Source: Methylosinus sporium
Lineage (GTDB): Bacteria; Pseudomonadota; Alphaproteobacteria; Rhizobiales; Beijerinckiaceae
Direction of reading: 5' to 3'
Assembly (NCBI RefSeq): GCF_003113265.1
Contig: NZ_PUIV01000002.1
Span: 1 to 64,000 of the forward strand
DNA: 64,000 nucleotides
The translations under genes were made by a program, and so were the position numbers. The first letter of the stretch is position 1. The number at the start of each line of letters is the position of its first letter. Of the stretch, positions 52,201-61,588 are shown in pieces. Below the pieces are notes generated by a model. It made no database searches and had not been told where the DNA came from. It saw only the letters and a list, made by a program, of their open reading frames with translations.

Positions 52201-54489
52201 ATGTCTCTCTTGCGCTTCCTCTCCTTTCTCCTTCTCGGCGCCGTCGCCGTCGCGCTCGCCACACAGCCGGTCAGCGTGCAGGCGCAGCTGGCGACGAGCC
52301 TTTCGGTCATCTTCCTGCTGGCCTTTTTGTGGAGATTCGCGCGCGGCGCGGAAGCGCGCCAGCTGTTCATCGCGCTCGCGCTGTTCGTGGTGCTGCGCTA
52401 TGTCTATTGGCGCGTCACCTCCACTCTGCCGCCGCTCTCCGATCCTGTCGGCTTCACTTGCGGCTCCATATTGCTCGCCGCCGAGCTCTATTGCGTGGCG
52501 ATGCTGCTCCTCACCCTCGTCGTCAACGCCGAGCCGCTGAAGCGCGAGCCGGCGCCGCAGATAGAGGACGAGGCTCTGCCGGCGGTCGATGTGCTGGTCC
52601 CGAGCTATGACGAGAGCGCCTCCATTCTCGCGACGACTCTCGCCGCGGCGAAATCCATGGATTATCCCGCCGACCGGCTGAATGTCTTTCTGCTCGACGA
52701 CGGCGGCACGGAGCAAAAATGCGCGCATCCCGATCCCGAGATCGCCGAGCGCGCCCGCGCCCGCCGCGCATCCTTGCAGGAGCTCTGCGCCGCGCTGGGC
52801 TGCTATTATCTCACCAGAGAGCATAACGAGCGCGCCAAGGCCGGCAATCTCAACGCTGCGCTCGAGCATATCGATGGCGACATCGTCGTCGTGCTGGACG
52901 CCGATCACGCGCCGTTTCGTTCTTTTCTGCGTGAGACGATCGGCTATTTCTTCGAGGATGATCGGCTCTTCCTCGTGCAGACGCCGCATGTCTTCCTCAA
53001 TCCCGATCCGATCGAGCAGAATCTGCGCACCTTCCGCCATATGCCGTCCGAGAACGAGATGTTCTATGGCGTCACGCAGCGCGGATTGGACAAATGGAAC
53101 GCCGCCTTCTTCTGCGGTTCGGCGGCTCTGCTGCGCCGCGCCGCGCTGGACGATGCCGGCGGCTTCTCCGGCGTCTCCGTCACCGAAGATTGCGAGACGG
53201 CGCTGGAGCTGCACGCACAGGGCTGGACCAGCGTCTATGTCGACAAGCCGCTCGTCGCGGGATTGCAGCCTCAGACTTTCGCCGCCTTCATCGGCCAGCG
53301 CGTGCGCTGGTGCCAGGGAATGCTGCAAATTCTGCTGCTGCGCAATCCGCTGCTGAAGCGCGGCCTCGAGCCCTTGCAGCGGCTCGGCTATCTGTCGAGC
53401 ATGAGCTTCTGGTTCTTTCCCTTCCCGCGTCTGGTCTTCATGCTGGCGCCGCTCGCCTTCATTCTCTTCGACGTCAAGATTTTCGTCTCCAACATAGAAG
53501 AGGCGATCGCCTATACGGCGACCTATGTCGTCGTGAACGCGATGCTGCAGAATTATCTCTTCGGCCGCGTGCGCTGGCCCTGGGTGTCGGAACTCTACGA
53601 ATATTGCCAGGGCGTGTTTTTGTCGAAAGCGATCCTCTCTGTGCTTCTGCGGCCGCACAGCCCATCCTTCCGCGTGACGGAGAAAGGCGCGACGCGAGCG
53701 CAGGATCGTCTCTCGGAGCTCGCCTGGCCTTTCTTCGCCATTTATGGGCTGCTCGCCATCGGCGCTGTCGTCGCCGTCTATCGTTGCGTGGCCGAGCCCG
53801 GCGTGCGCCAGCTGATCGTCTTCGTCGGCCTATGGAACTTCTTCAATCTCGTCACCGCCGGCGTCGCGCTCGGCGCCGTGGCGGAGCGTCGCCGCCGCGA
53901 GAAGCATCCGAGCCTTCCCGTCGAGCGGCGCGGCGCGCTCGCTCTCGGCGAGGAGCATGTTCGCGTCGCGATAGAGGAAGTCTCCGCCGGCGGCTGTCGC
54001 CTGCGCGCGGCGACAGAGGCGGACGCCGAAGCGCTCGCCGCGGCGAAACAGACGGAAGGGCGCCTCTTCATCGACTCGGTCGTCGACGCCGCGCGCCGTC
54101 CGAGCCTTTCCGCGCGCATCGTCGGCGTCGCGGCGGATGGGCGTCGCCACCTCGTCTTCGCGCTCACGCAGCCGCAGGATCATCTCGCGCTCGCCGATCT
54201 CATGTATGGCGACGCCACGGCGCTCGAGCGCTTCCAGGCCGCGCGGCGCAAGCATAAGGGCATTGTCGCCGGCACGGCGCAATTTCTCTGGTGGGGCGCG
54301 ATCGAGCCCTTGCGCGCCTTCGCCTATCTGCGCCCCCGCGCAGGCGAGGCGGCGCGGAGCGAGCCGCCGCCCATCGCCGAGCTTCCGTCGATCTTCGGCC
54401 GCCGCCAGCCTCGCCTGCGGCCGCCGTCGAAAGTGAAAACGCCGCCCGCGATAGAGCGCGAGCGCTCCGTGAGACACGAAAGCGTCTGA
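52201..54489 (+). CDS. bcsA: Cellulose synthase catalytic subunit BcsA
   Basis: Inner-membrane processive glucosyltransferase making beta-1,4-glucan from UDP-glucose. 762 residues. Membrane segments bracket the GT2 domain: DVLVPSYDESASIL, NVFLLDDGGTEQK, VLDADHAPF (DxD), GVSVTEDCETAL (catalytic TED) and QRVRWCQGML (QxxRW). The C-terminal PilZ-like domain is unusual: the cyclic-di-GMP motif expected as RxxxR then [D/N]xSxxG reads ERRRREKHP and EVSAGG, with Glu replacing both the second Arg and the Asp/Asn. Followed after 46 bases by bcsB. Confidence 0.96.
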   Translation: MSLLRFLSFLLLGAVAVALATQPVSVQAQLATSLSVIFLLAFLWRFARGAEARQLFIALALFVVLRYVYWRVTSTLPPLSDPVGFTCGSILLAAELYCVAMLLLTLVVNAEPLKREPAPQIEDEALPAVDVLVPSYDESASILATTLAAAKSMDYPADRLNVFLLDDGGTEQKCAHPDPEIAERARARRASLQELCAALGCYYLTREHNERAKAGNLNAALEHIDGDIVVVLDADHAPFRSFLRETIGYFFEDDRLFLVQTPHVFLNPDPIEQNLRTFRHMPSENEMFYGVTQRGLDKWNAAFFCGSAALLRRAALDDAGGFSGVSVTEDCETALELHAQGWTSVYVDKPLVAGLQPQTFAAFIGQRVRWCQGMLQILLLRNPLLKRGLEPLQRLGYLSSMSFWFFPFPRLVFMLAPLAFILFDVKIFVSNIEEAIAYTATYVVVNAMLQNYLFGRVRWPWVSELYEYCQGVFLSKAILSVLLRPHSPSFRVTEKGATRAQDRLSELAWPFFAIYGLLAIGAVVAVYRCVAEPGVRQLIVFVGLWNFFNLVTAGVALGAVAERRRREKHPSLPVERRGALALGEEHVRVAIEEVSAGGCRLRAATEADAEALAAAKQTEGRLFIDSVVDAARRPSLSARIVGVAADGRRHLVFALTQPQDHLALADLMYGDATALERFQAARRKHKGIVAGTAQFLWWGAIEPLRAFAYLRPRAGEAARSEPPPIAELPSIFGRRQPRLRPPSKVKTPPAIERERSVRHESV

Positions 54490-54535
54490 TCCTTTTCGCA
54501 AGTCCCTTCTCGACGACACGACCATTCTCGTAAAA

Positions 54536-57178
54536 ATGAGCGCCAAAATGCAGTTCCGAGTCCTCGCCGCTCTGCTCGCGGCCACGACGGCGCTGACGCC
54601 GGCCGCGGCCTCCGCCCAGGCGATCTTCACGACGGCGCCGCAAGAGCAGCTGTTCCATCTGCAAGTCGAGCGGGCGCGGCCGGCCGCGCCCCGCCTCCAG
54701 CCCATCATCCCCGCGCGTTTCGCCGCGCGCGAGCCGTCCCGCATCGCGGCGGTGGAAACGCCGGCCGCAGCGCCTGTCGCGCCGCCGCGGCCGATCGTCG
54801 CCGGCGCGATGCTGCGGCATCTCACCAATAATATTCAAGGCTATCGCCTCGCCGGCGAGATCGGCTCGTCCGAATGGCCGATCTATGTCACCGAGGCGCA
54901 GGCGTCGCGCCGTCTGCAATTTCGCATCGGCTATCTCGCCGCCGTGTCGGTGATGCCGGAGGCCTCCGCGCTCACTCTGACGATCAACGATCAGACGATC
55001 GGCGACACGCCGATCCGCGCGGTGCAGGAAGTGGAGACCATCGTCTTCGACATTCCGCCGGGCGTGATGCGTCCCGGCTTCAATTCGGTGCGCATCGCGA
55101 CGAGCCAGCGCCATCGCGTCGATTGCTCGCTCGAGGCGACCTATGAATTGTGGACGCAGATCGATCCGACCGAGACCGGCCTGGTGCTGCCGGAGGACGA
55201 TCCGGGCGTCGTCAGCCTCTCCGATCTCGGCGCGCTGCCGCCGGACGAGCAGGGCGCGCTGCCGATCCGCGCCGTGCTCGGCGCCAACGCCAAGCCTCTC
55301 GAGATCGAGCGCATGTTGCGCGCGGCGCAAGCGATTTCGCTCGCCGGCCGTTTCGAGCAGCCGGTCGTCGACGCCGGCCCCGCCGCGGGCGGACGCTATG
55401 GCGTCAATCTCTTCGTCGGCGCCGCCGCCGAGTTCGCCGGCCGCGTCGATCTTTCGCGCGCCGGCCCCATAGACGAGCCGCGCGCCTTCGTGCTGCCGGC
55501 CGCGCCCGGCCGTCGCGCCGGCATTGTGGTGACGGGCGCGACATCCGCGCAAGTGGATGAGGCGATCCGCCGTCTCCTCGTGTCGGCCGCGCCCAAGGGA
55601 TCGCCGCAGGGGCTGCGCGCGTCCGCCGCCTTTCCGGGCTATCGGCTCGACGGCGGCCGCAAGGTGAAGCTGCGCGATCTCGGCGTCGCCAGCGAGGAGT
55701 TCACCGGGCGTCTCTATCGCGCCGCCTTCAACATCGTCATGCCGCCGGATTTCTATGCGGCCGATTACGGCAATGCGCTGCTGCGCCTCGCCGGCGGCTA
55801 TGCGGCGGGGCTCGACTCCAATGCGCAGATCGTCGTCAAGGTGGACGAGCGCACGGCGGTGAGCCTCAATCTCCTGAAGGCGTCGGGCGACGTCTTCCGC
55901 GACAATCCGCTGCCCTTGCCGCTGGGCTTTCTGAAGCCCGGCCTCAATCGCATCGAGATCGAGGCGCATGTGCCGACGCGTCAGGACGCCGATTGCGATC
56001 CGCTGGCGGCGATGCGCGCGGCCAAGCGCTTCCTCTTCCTCGACGAGACGGAGATCGAGCTGCCGCCGATCGCCCGCATCGCGCAAATGCCCGATCTCGC
56101 GGTGACGGCGTCCGGCGGCTTCCCTTATGCGGGCGCCAAGGGACGGCCGAAGCTCTATATGCCATCGCTCGATTCCGACGCTGTGGGCGCGGCGGCGACG
56201 ATCGTCGCGCATTTCGCCATCGCCGCCGGCAAGCCGATCGATTTCGAGATCGTCGATACGCCGCCCGGCGAAGGCCAGGGGCCGACGCTCGCCGTCGCGC
56301 CGCTCGATTCCTTCGACGCCGCGCTGCTGCAACGTCTCGACATGCCGGCCGACACATTGCGCGAGGCATGGGGGCCGCATCTGACCGCCGATCGCCGCAA
56401 AGCGTCGGAGAAGCGGCTGTCGCCGCTCGAGATCGCGGCGCGCAATCGCTTTGTCCTGCAGCGCAATTTTCCCATGGCCTGCTATGCGCCGCGCAACATG
56501 CTCGACAAGACGATCACCGCGCAGTCGGGAGGAGCGAGCGCGCCGCCGCCTCCCTCCGGCGAGGCGGAGCGCGTCGATTTCGCGCCCGTCGGCACGGTGC
56601 GTGGCGGCCGTCTGGAGCGCCCTGATGGCGAGCGGGACCTGCTCGAGGCCTGGCGCGACGATCTGCGCCGCGAGGGCCATTGGGGTTATGGCGTCGTCGA
56701 GCGGCTGCGCGTCGCCGGCGTGTGGAGCGCGGCGCGCGTCGCCGACGCCGCGCAATGGCTGCGCGCCGGCTTCGAGGCGGAGGCCGCCGACCGCGTCGCT
56801 CCGCAGCACGCCTCGCTGGCGATGAGCCAGACGATCCTCGGCGACACGGCCAAGGATGTCTGGACCATCGTCACCGCGCCCAACGCCGCGACTCTGGCGG
56901 AGGCCTCCGCCTGTCTCGTCGATCCACGCGTCTCGCGCCGCGTGCAGGGCCAACTCGCGATGCTCGACATGACGGACGCCGCCGTCGCGGCGAGCGGCGC
57001 CGGCAGTCCGCGCTTCATCGTCACGCGGCCTTTGTCCTTCGGCAATCTTCGGCTCATCGCCGCCGGATGGATGTCGCTGCATCCTGGCGTTTATGTGGGC
57101 CTCGCAATTCTCGTCGCCGCGCTCTTCGCCGCCTCCACGCGATGGCTGACGCGCAATATCGGAAGGAGCTCGAGATGA
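54536..57178 (+). CDS. bcsB: Cellulose synthase regulatory/periplasmic subunit BcsB
   Basis: 880 residues, larger than the E. coli protein. Signal peptide at residues 10-28, carbohydrate-binding and flavodoxin-like periplasmic domains (ASRRLQFRIGYLAAVSVMPEASALTLTIND; LEIERMLRAAQAIS), and a C-terminal membrane anchor (VYVGLAILVAALFAASTRWL) that docks onto BcsA. Its stop overlaps the cellulase start (ATGA at 57175-57178), so the genes are translationally coupled. Confidence 0.93.
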   Translation: MSAKMQFRVLAALLAATTALTPAAASAQAIFTTAPQEQLFHLQVERARPAAPRLQPIIPARFAAREPSRIAAVETPAAAPVAPPRPIVAGAMLRHLTNNIQGYRLAGEIGSSEWPIYVTEAQASRRLQFRIGYLAAVSVMPEASALTLTINDQTIGDTPIRAVQEVETIVFDIPPGVMRPGFNSVRIATSQRHRVDCSLEATYELWTQIDPTETGLVLPEDDPGVVSLSDLGALPPDEQGALPIRAVLGANAKPLEIERMLRAAQAISLAGRFEQPVVDAGPAAGGRYGVNLFVGAAAEFAGRVDLSRAGPIDEPRAFVLPAAPGRRAGIVVTGATSAQVDEAIRRLLVSAAPKGSPQGLRASAAFPGYRLDGGRKVKLRDLGVASEEFTGRLYRAAFNIVMPPDFYAADYGNALLRLAGGYAAGLDSNAQIVVKVDERTAVSLNLLKASGDVFRDNPLPLPLGFLKPGLNRIEIEAHVPTRQDADCDPLAAMRAAKRFLFLDETEIELPPIARIAQMPDLAVTASGGFPYAGAKGRPKLYMPSLDSDAVGAAATIVAHFAIAAGKPIDFEIVDTPPGEGQGPTLAVAPLDSFDAALLQRLDMPADTLREAWGPHLTADRRKASEKRLSPLEIAARNRFVLQRNFPMACYAPRNMLDKTITAQSGGASAPPPPSGEAERVDFAPVGTVRGGRLERPDGERDLLEAWRDDLRREGHWGYGVVERLRVAGVWSAARVADAAQWLRAGFEAEAADRVAPQHASLAMSQTILGDTAKDVWTIVTAPNAATLAEASACLVDPRVSRRVQGQLAMLDMTDAAVAASGAGSPRFIVTRPLSFGNLRLIAAGWMSLHPGVYVGLAILVAALFAASTRWLTRNIGRSSR

Positions 57179-58326
57179 GAATTGCGTCACTCGCCGTCGC
57201 CGCTCTCGGCCTCGCCGTCGCTCTCGGCCTCGCCGTCGCTCTCGCGCCGGCGGTCACGCGCGCCGAGCCGATCGCGGAAATCTCCGCCGCGATCGGCGTT
57301 CCGCTCTCGCTCGACGCGCATAAGATCAAGCTCGGCGGCGCGCTGAAATCGCCCGAGGCGTGGATGGCGTATAAAAAGCGCTTCATCGCCGAGCAGGGCC
57401 GCGTCATCGACACGGCCAATGACCATGTGAGCCACAGCGAGGGGCAGGGCTACGCCATGCTGCTCGCCGTCGCCGCCAATGATCGCGCCACATTCGATCG
57501 CCTGTGGGGCTGGACGCGCGCCAATCTCATGGTGCGCAACGACGAACTCGTCGCCTGGCGCTTCGATCCGCAGCATCGTCCCGCCGTCGGCGACATGAAC
57601 AACGCGTCGGACGGCGATCTCCTGATCGCCTGGGCGCTCGCGGAGGCGGCGGAATATTGGGACGATTTGCCGCTGCGCATGGCGGCGCGGCGCATCGCCG
57701 TCGAGCTGTCGCGCAAAGTGGTGCTGTTCAAGACCAAGATGGGCGCGCTGCTGCTGCCGGCGGTCGCCGGCTTCAACGCCTCGGATCGCTCCGACGGGCC
57801 TGTGGTCAATCTCTCCTATTATGTTTTCCCGGCCTTGGCGCGGCTCGACAGCGTCGCGCCGGAGGTCGATTGGGCGGGCCTCACGCAGACCGGTCTCGAT
57901 CTGCTCGAGGCGTCGCGGCCGACGCCGCAGACTCTGCCCGCCGATTGGATCGCGCTCGAGGGCTGGCGCGCGCGGCCGGCGGAAGGCTTCGCGCCGGAGT
58001 TCGCCTATAACGCCGTGCGCATTCCGCTCTATCTCGCCTGGGCCGGCGTCGGCGAGCGCGCCCATTATGCGCCCTTTCTCGCCTGGGCGCAGCGCGCCAA
58101 GGAGGCGCCGCCGATCGTCGACGTCGCCTCCGGCAAGGATGTCGGCCAGTTCGGCGGCGGCGGCATAGCGTCGATCGCCGCGCTCGTCTCCTGCGTCGTC
58201 GACGGCGGCAAGCTGCCCGCCGATTTCGCCGCGCCGAGAGCCAATGAAGACTATTACCCCGCCACTCTGCATCTGCTGGCGCTGCTCGCTGCGCAAATGA
58301 GGTATTCGTCGTGTCTCGCCAATTGA
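57175..58326 (+). CDS. bcsZ: Glycoside hydrolase family 8 cellulase
   Basis: Periplasmic endo-beta-1,4-glucanase linked to cellulose export. 383 residues, signal peptide at residues 3-29 (SLAVAALGLAVALGLAVALA). Catalytic acid in SHSEGQGYAMLLAV and the second carboxylate in NNASDGDLLIAWALAEA; the C-terminal FAYNAVRIPLYLAWAG is also typical of GH8. Coupled to bcsB and overlapping the TPR gene by 16 bases. Confidence 0.95.
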   Translation: MRIASLAVAALGLAVALGLAVALAPAVTRAEPIAEISAAIGVPLSLDAHKIKLGGALKSPEAWMAYKKRFIAEQGRVIDTANDHVSHSEGQGYAMLLAVAANDRATFDRLWGWTRANLMVRNDELVAWRFDPQHRPAVGDMNNASDGDLLIAWALAEAAEYWDDLPLRMAARRIAVELSRKVVLFKTKMGALLLPAVAGFNASDRSDGPVVNLSYYVFPALARLDSVAPEVDWAGLTQTGLDLLEASRPTPQTLPADWIALEGWRARPAEGFAPEFAYNAVRIPLYLAWAGVGERAHYAPFLAWAQRAKEAPPIVDVASGKDVGQFGGGGIASIAALVSCVVDGGKLPADFAAPRANEDYYPATLHLLALLAAQMRYSSCLAN

Positions 58327-60386
58327 GAGCCCTCCTTCTCACGGCCTGCGCCGCCACTTCGTCGGCGGCCCCTTCGGCGCTCCACGCCGAGGGCGCCGCT
58401 CGGCAATCCATCGTCGTCGCATCGGCCGCGGCCGGCGCGACATCCGAGCGCGAAAAGCCCGACGATCTCGCATTGCGCTATTACGCTTCGCTCGATCAGC
58501 GCGCCCGCGTGCGCGCCGAATTCTCGCGGCTGCGTCGGCTCTATCCTAATTTCGAGCCGCCGGCCGATCTCTATGGCCCGCGTCGCGGCGACGTCGACGA
58601 GGCGGGTCTGTGGGAGCTGTTCGCTGCCGACAAGCTCGACGAATTGCACGAGATCATCCGAGCGCGCCGCAAGGACATGCCCGGCTGGCGCCCTTCCGCC
58701 GATCTCATGCGCAAGCTCGAGCAGAAGGAGCAGCGCAACAAAATATTCGCCTTCTGGCGCGAGGGGCGCTGGCTCGACATCGCCTCCTTCGCGCGCGACA
58801 GCCGCTTTTTCGCCGCCAACGCCGATGTCGAATCGCAATGGACGATCGCCGAAGCCTTCGCCCGCACAGGTCAGATCAGCGAGGCGATCGATGTGTATAA
58901 ATCGATCTTCGCCTCCAATGAGGACAAGCATATTCGGCTCGCGACCATGCAGAAGGCGATGGCCGCGCTGCATATGGGCGATGTCGAGGCTCTGCTCGTC
59001 GAAGCGCGCAAGAGCTCCAAAGAGCCGGAGGACGAATTCGCCCCGGTGGCGATCGACATCACCCGCGCGCGCATCGTCGCCGTGCTGCGCGACGAGCGCA
59101 AGGACGAGATTTCGCCGCAGGAGCTGCAACGCTTCGAGAGCTTCGCCAAGCTGACGCGCGAGCCGCAGCAGCTCGGCCTCGTCGCCTGGCTGCAATATAA
59201 GCGCCGCGATTTCCGCGCCGCGCTCGAATCCTTCAAAGCGGCGATCGAGCATGGCGGCGACGCCATGATCGCGCATGGGCTCGCCCATACGCTGCGCGCG
59301 CTCGATCTGCGCCGCGAGGCGGAGGAGGTGGCCTATGCCTGGCGCGCGCCGCTGGTGAACAATGGCATTCTCTTTCTCGATCTTCTGGAGCGCGATCTCA
59401 CCCAGGAGACGCCGCCCTATCTCGAGCCGGCGCGCCTCGCCCGCTATGCGGCGGTGACGATCGAATCGGCCTCCGGCGAAGGCGCGCAGGGCCTCGGCTG
59501 GTACGCCTATAATTCCTGCCAGTTCGACGTCGCGCGCTTCTGGTTCGAGCGCGCGGTCGCCTGGTTTCCGAAAGAGGCGACCGTCTATGGCTATGTGCTG
59601 ACGTTGAAGCGTCTGCGCCAGGACAAGGAGGCGCTCGAGCTCATCAATCGCTATGACGGGCTGTTCCCCAAGCTCGTCGAGCTGCTGTTCCCAGATGATT
59701 ATTATCATCCGCCTTTCCCCTGCGATTCGCGCATCGCCGCCAAGGCGCATGGGCCGGCGGTGAAGATGGCCGGCTATGTCGTGCCGGGGCCGGCCGGCCC
59801 GGCGCTCGCCGCCGAGCGCGATCGCCTGCGCGTCGAGGCCGACAAGAAAGAGGCGACGACGCCCGACGCCGCCAAGGTGGCGGCGCAGGCGCAGCAGCGC
59901 GAGCGCGTGCTGAAAGCCGTGCGCGGCAAGTTCCCCATCGCCGTCGCGGCGGAGAATCCGCTGCGCTTCCAGCCGCTGGCGCAGGCGCGCTCGGCCGCGG
60001 GCTCGCCGGCGCCTGTCGGCCTGAGGGCGGAGCCGCAGCCGGGCAAGGCGCCGCTTGTGGCGCGGCGCGTTCCAGGGGTCGGGCCCATGCCCTCCGAGCG
60101 CTATGGCTTTTTGCTCTCGCCGAGCTGGAACGCCGTCGATCTCGCCACTTGGCCGCCGGCCTCCGAGCAAGTGGCCCCCGTCGGCACGCAATGGGCCAAT
60201 CAGGAGGCCGATCCGGCCTGGATCGGCCAGCAGAAGGCGGATGCCGGCGCCAAGCTGACGGCCGGCGCGGCCGAGCACGTCGCCACCGCAATGGCGCCGC
60301 GCACCCGCTACGGCGCCGCGCCGCCGCCGCCGAACCTCGCCGCCGTCCTCTCGCTGCCGACGTCCAAGCAGAGCCAGACTCGTTGA
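58311..60386 (+). CDS. TPR-repeat protein of the cellulose locus (BcsK-like candidate)
   Basis: 691 residues with a GTG start that overlaps the bcsZ stop by 16 bases. Signal peptide (LRALLLTACAATSSAAPSALHA) then helical repeats of TPR type (ADVESQWTIAEAFARTGQISEAIDVYKSIF; WLQYKRRDFRAALESFKAAIEHGGDAM; FDVARFWFERAVAWFP). A basic/Pro-rich C-terminal tail follows. It lacks an outer-membrane barrel, so it is not a full BcsC. In alphaproteobacterial cellulose clusters without BcsC, TPR proteins named BcsK fill this place; the match is by layout, not by alignment. Confidence 0.7.
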   Translation: MSRQLRALLLTACAATSSAAPSALHAEGAARQSIVVASAAAGATSEREKPDDLALRYYASLDQRARVRAEFSRLRRLYPNFEPPADLYGPRRGDVDEAGLWELFAADKLDELHEIIRARRKDMPGWRPSADLMRKLEQKEQRNKIFAFWREGRWLDIASFARDSRFFAANADVESQWTIAEAFARTGQISEAIDVYKSIFASNEDKHIRLATMQKAMAALHMGDVEALLVEARKSSKEPEDEFAPVAIDITRARIVAVLRDERKDEISPQELQRFESFAKLTREPQQLGLVAWLQYKRRDFRAALESFKAAIEHGGDAMIAHGLAHTLRALDLRREAEEVAYAWRAPLVNNGILFLDLLERDLTQETPPYLEPARLARYAAVTIESASGEGAQGLGWYAYNSCQFDVARFWFERAVAWFPKEATVYGYVLTLKRLRQDKEALELINRYDGLFPKLVELLFPDDYYHPPFPCDSRIAAKAHGPAVKMAGYVVPGPAGPALAAERDRLRVEADKKEATTPDAAKVAAQAQQRERVLKAVRGKFPIAVAAENPLRFQPLAQARSAAGSPAPVGLRAEPQPGKAPLVARRVPGVGPMPSERYGFLLSPSWNAVDLATWPPASEQVAPVGTQWANQEADPAWIGQQKADAGAKLTAGAAEHVATAMAPRTRYGAAPPPPNLAAVLSLPTSKQSQTR

Positions 60387-60405
60387 TCCTTTCGGAGATT
60401 TCGTC

Positions 60406-61383
60406 ATGAGACAATTTTTCAGACATTCGCCGCCGCTCTTTCTGCTCGCCCTCGGCCTTTCCGCCTGCTCGCCGACGCGCGGCATTCTGGCCGTCGATCC
60501 GACGCCCACCGGAGCCACCGCCGGCGCGCCGCCGGCGCGGGGCGTCGAGGCGCGCAGCGGCGCCGCCGCCATTCTGGCGCTGCCGGCCGAGGCGCGCGTG
60601 CGCGGCGGCCTCGAGGAGCGCCGCTACGCCAATGGCTGGCGCCAGAGCGTCGCGCTCGACCGCGCCGTGATGGGCAAGGGCTGGAACGAGATGACCGTCG
60701 ACATTCGCACGGCGCCGGCCGGCGGCGGCCGCGAGGGCGAGATTCCCATGGGCAAGCCCACGGAGGAGGGCGTGCGCCAAGAGCTGTCGCTGCGCTTTCC
60801 GACGACGCGAATGCGCATCGTCGCCAAGCCGTTGCGCAATGATCTCGGACCCTTCGGCCTCGCCGTCGGGCCGGGGCCGGAAGGAACGCGCTGCGCCTTC
60901 GCCTGGCAATGGGTCGACGATCTGCGCGCTGTCGCCCGGCCCGAAGCCACGGCGACGACGATCGTCCGCGGCGATGAGATTCCCGCTTCGATCCGGCTGC
61001 GTCTGTGCCGCAAGGGCGTCACCGAACGGCAATTCGCCGATTGGTTCTCGCGGCTGCGCGCCGCCGAGGCCGCCACTGTCGAGCGAGTGGTCGAGGCCGC
61101 CCGCAGCGGCGGCGACGCGCCTTTCCCGGCTCCGGCGGTCGGCGACCGGCTCGCGTCGCCGACGACGGTGGCGAGCATCGCGCGTCCGGCGAAGCGGCCG
61201 CCCGTCCTGAAGGCGCGGTCGAGGCCGACGCTTCGCGAGACGATCCATGAGGAGACGACGACCCAAGTGCGCCGCTACAGTACGCCGCCGAAGCCGGTCG
61301 AAATCCGGGCCGCTTCGTCGGGCTTCGATCCCGGCCTGCCGCCGCAGGCTTTCGCCGGGCCGCCCAAATCTGGGGCGCGGTGA
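60406..61383 (+). CDS. bcsN: Lipoprotein of the cellulose locus (BcsN-like)
   Basis: 325 residues. Lipobox in LALGLSACSPT (Cys near residue 21). The middle carries conserved-looking texts (GGLEERRYANGWRQSVALDRAVMGKGWNEMTVDIR; CAFAWQWVDDLRA; IRLRLCRKGVTERQFADW) that fit the BcsN accessory family of alphaproteobacterial cellulose clusters. The tail is low complexity. Starts 19 bases after the TPR gene. Likely an outer-membrane lipoprotein; role in polymer export is inferred from context. Confidence 0.6.
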   Translation: MRQFFRHSPPLFLLALGLSACSPTRGILAVDPTPTGATAGAPPARGVEARSGAAAILALPAEARVRGGLEERRYANGWRQSVALDRAVMGKGWNEMTVDIRTAPAGGGREGEIPMGKPTEEGVRQELSLRFPTTRMRIVAKPLRNDLGPFGLAVGPGPEGTRCAFAWQWVDDLRAVARPEATATTIVRGDEIPASIRLRLCRKGVTERQFADWFSRLRAAEAATVERVVEAARSGGDAPFPAPAVGDRLASPTTVASIARPAKRPPVLKARSRPTLRETIHEETTTQVRRYSTPPKPVEIRAASSGFDPGLPPQAFAGPPKSGAR

Positions 61384-61451
61384 GCCCAGGACCCCGCTCC
61401 GGCGTGCTCGCGCCAGGGAGGGCTGCGCCGGCCATCGCTTGAGAGTGGAGC

Positions 61452-61475
61452 GTGAACGCCCCTTTCGGCGTTCAC
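61452..61475 (+). terminator. Hairpin between bcsN and metX
   Basis: Perfect 9-bp stem GTGAACGCC / GGCGTTCAC with loop CCTTTC, then a second inverted repeat CGGGCGA (61476-61482) / TCGCCCG (61500-61506). Likely the end of the cellulose transcript. It lacks a T-run. Confidence 0.45.
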
Positions 61476-61518
61476 CGGGCGATCCGTCCCCGAGGCCGGT
61501 CGCCCGACACCCGAGGTC

Positions 61519-61567
61519 TTGACACTCTTCTCCCGGCCGTCGATGCTGCCGAACAAATTGTTCGGCA
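61519..61567 (+). promoter_or_regulatory. metX promoter with overlapping palindromic operator
   Basis: TTGACA (61519-61524), 17-base spacer, GATGCT (61542-61547). The next 21 bases (61547-61567) are a perfect inverted repeat: TGCCGAACA and TGTTCGGCA around AAT, followed by a further half-site CGAACA at 61571-61576. The site would lie across the transcription start. It reads as a repressor operator; it could also form a hairpin in the leader. Confidence 0.5.
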
Positions 61568-61588
61568 TATCGAACAGGAGAGAAGAAT

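Noticed and set aside
61384-61588. SAM-II riboswitch in the metX leader
   Set aside because: The conserved SAM-II pseudoknot sequence was not found. Only simple hairpins and a palindrome are present.
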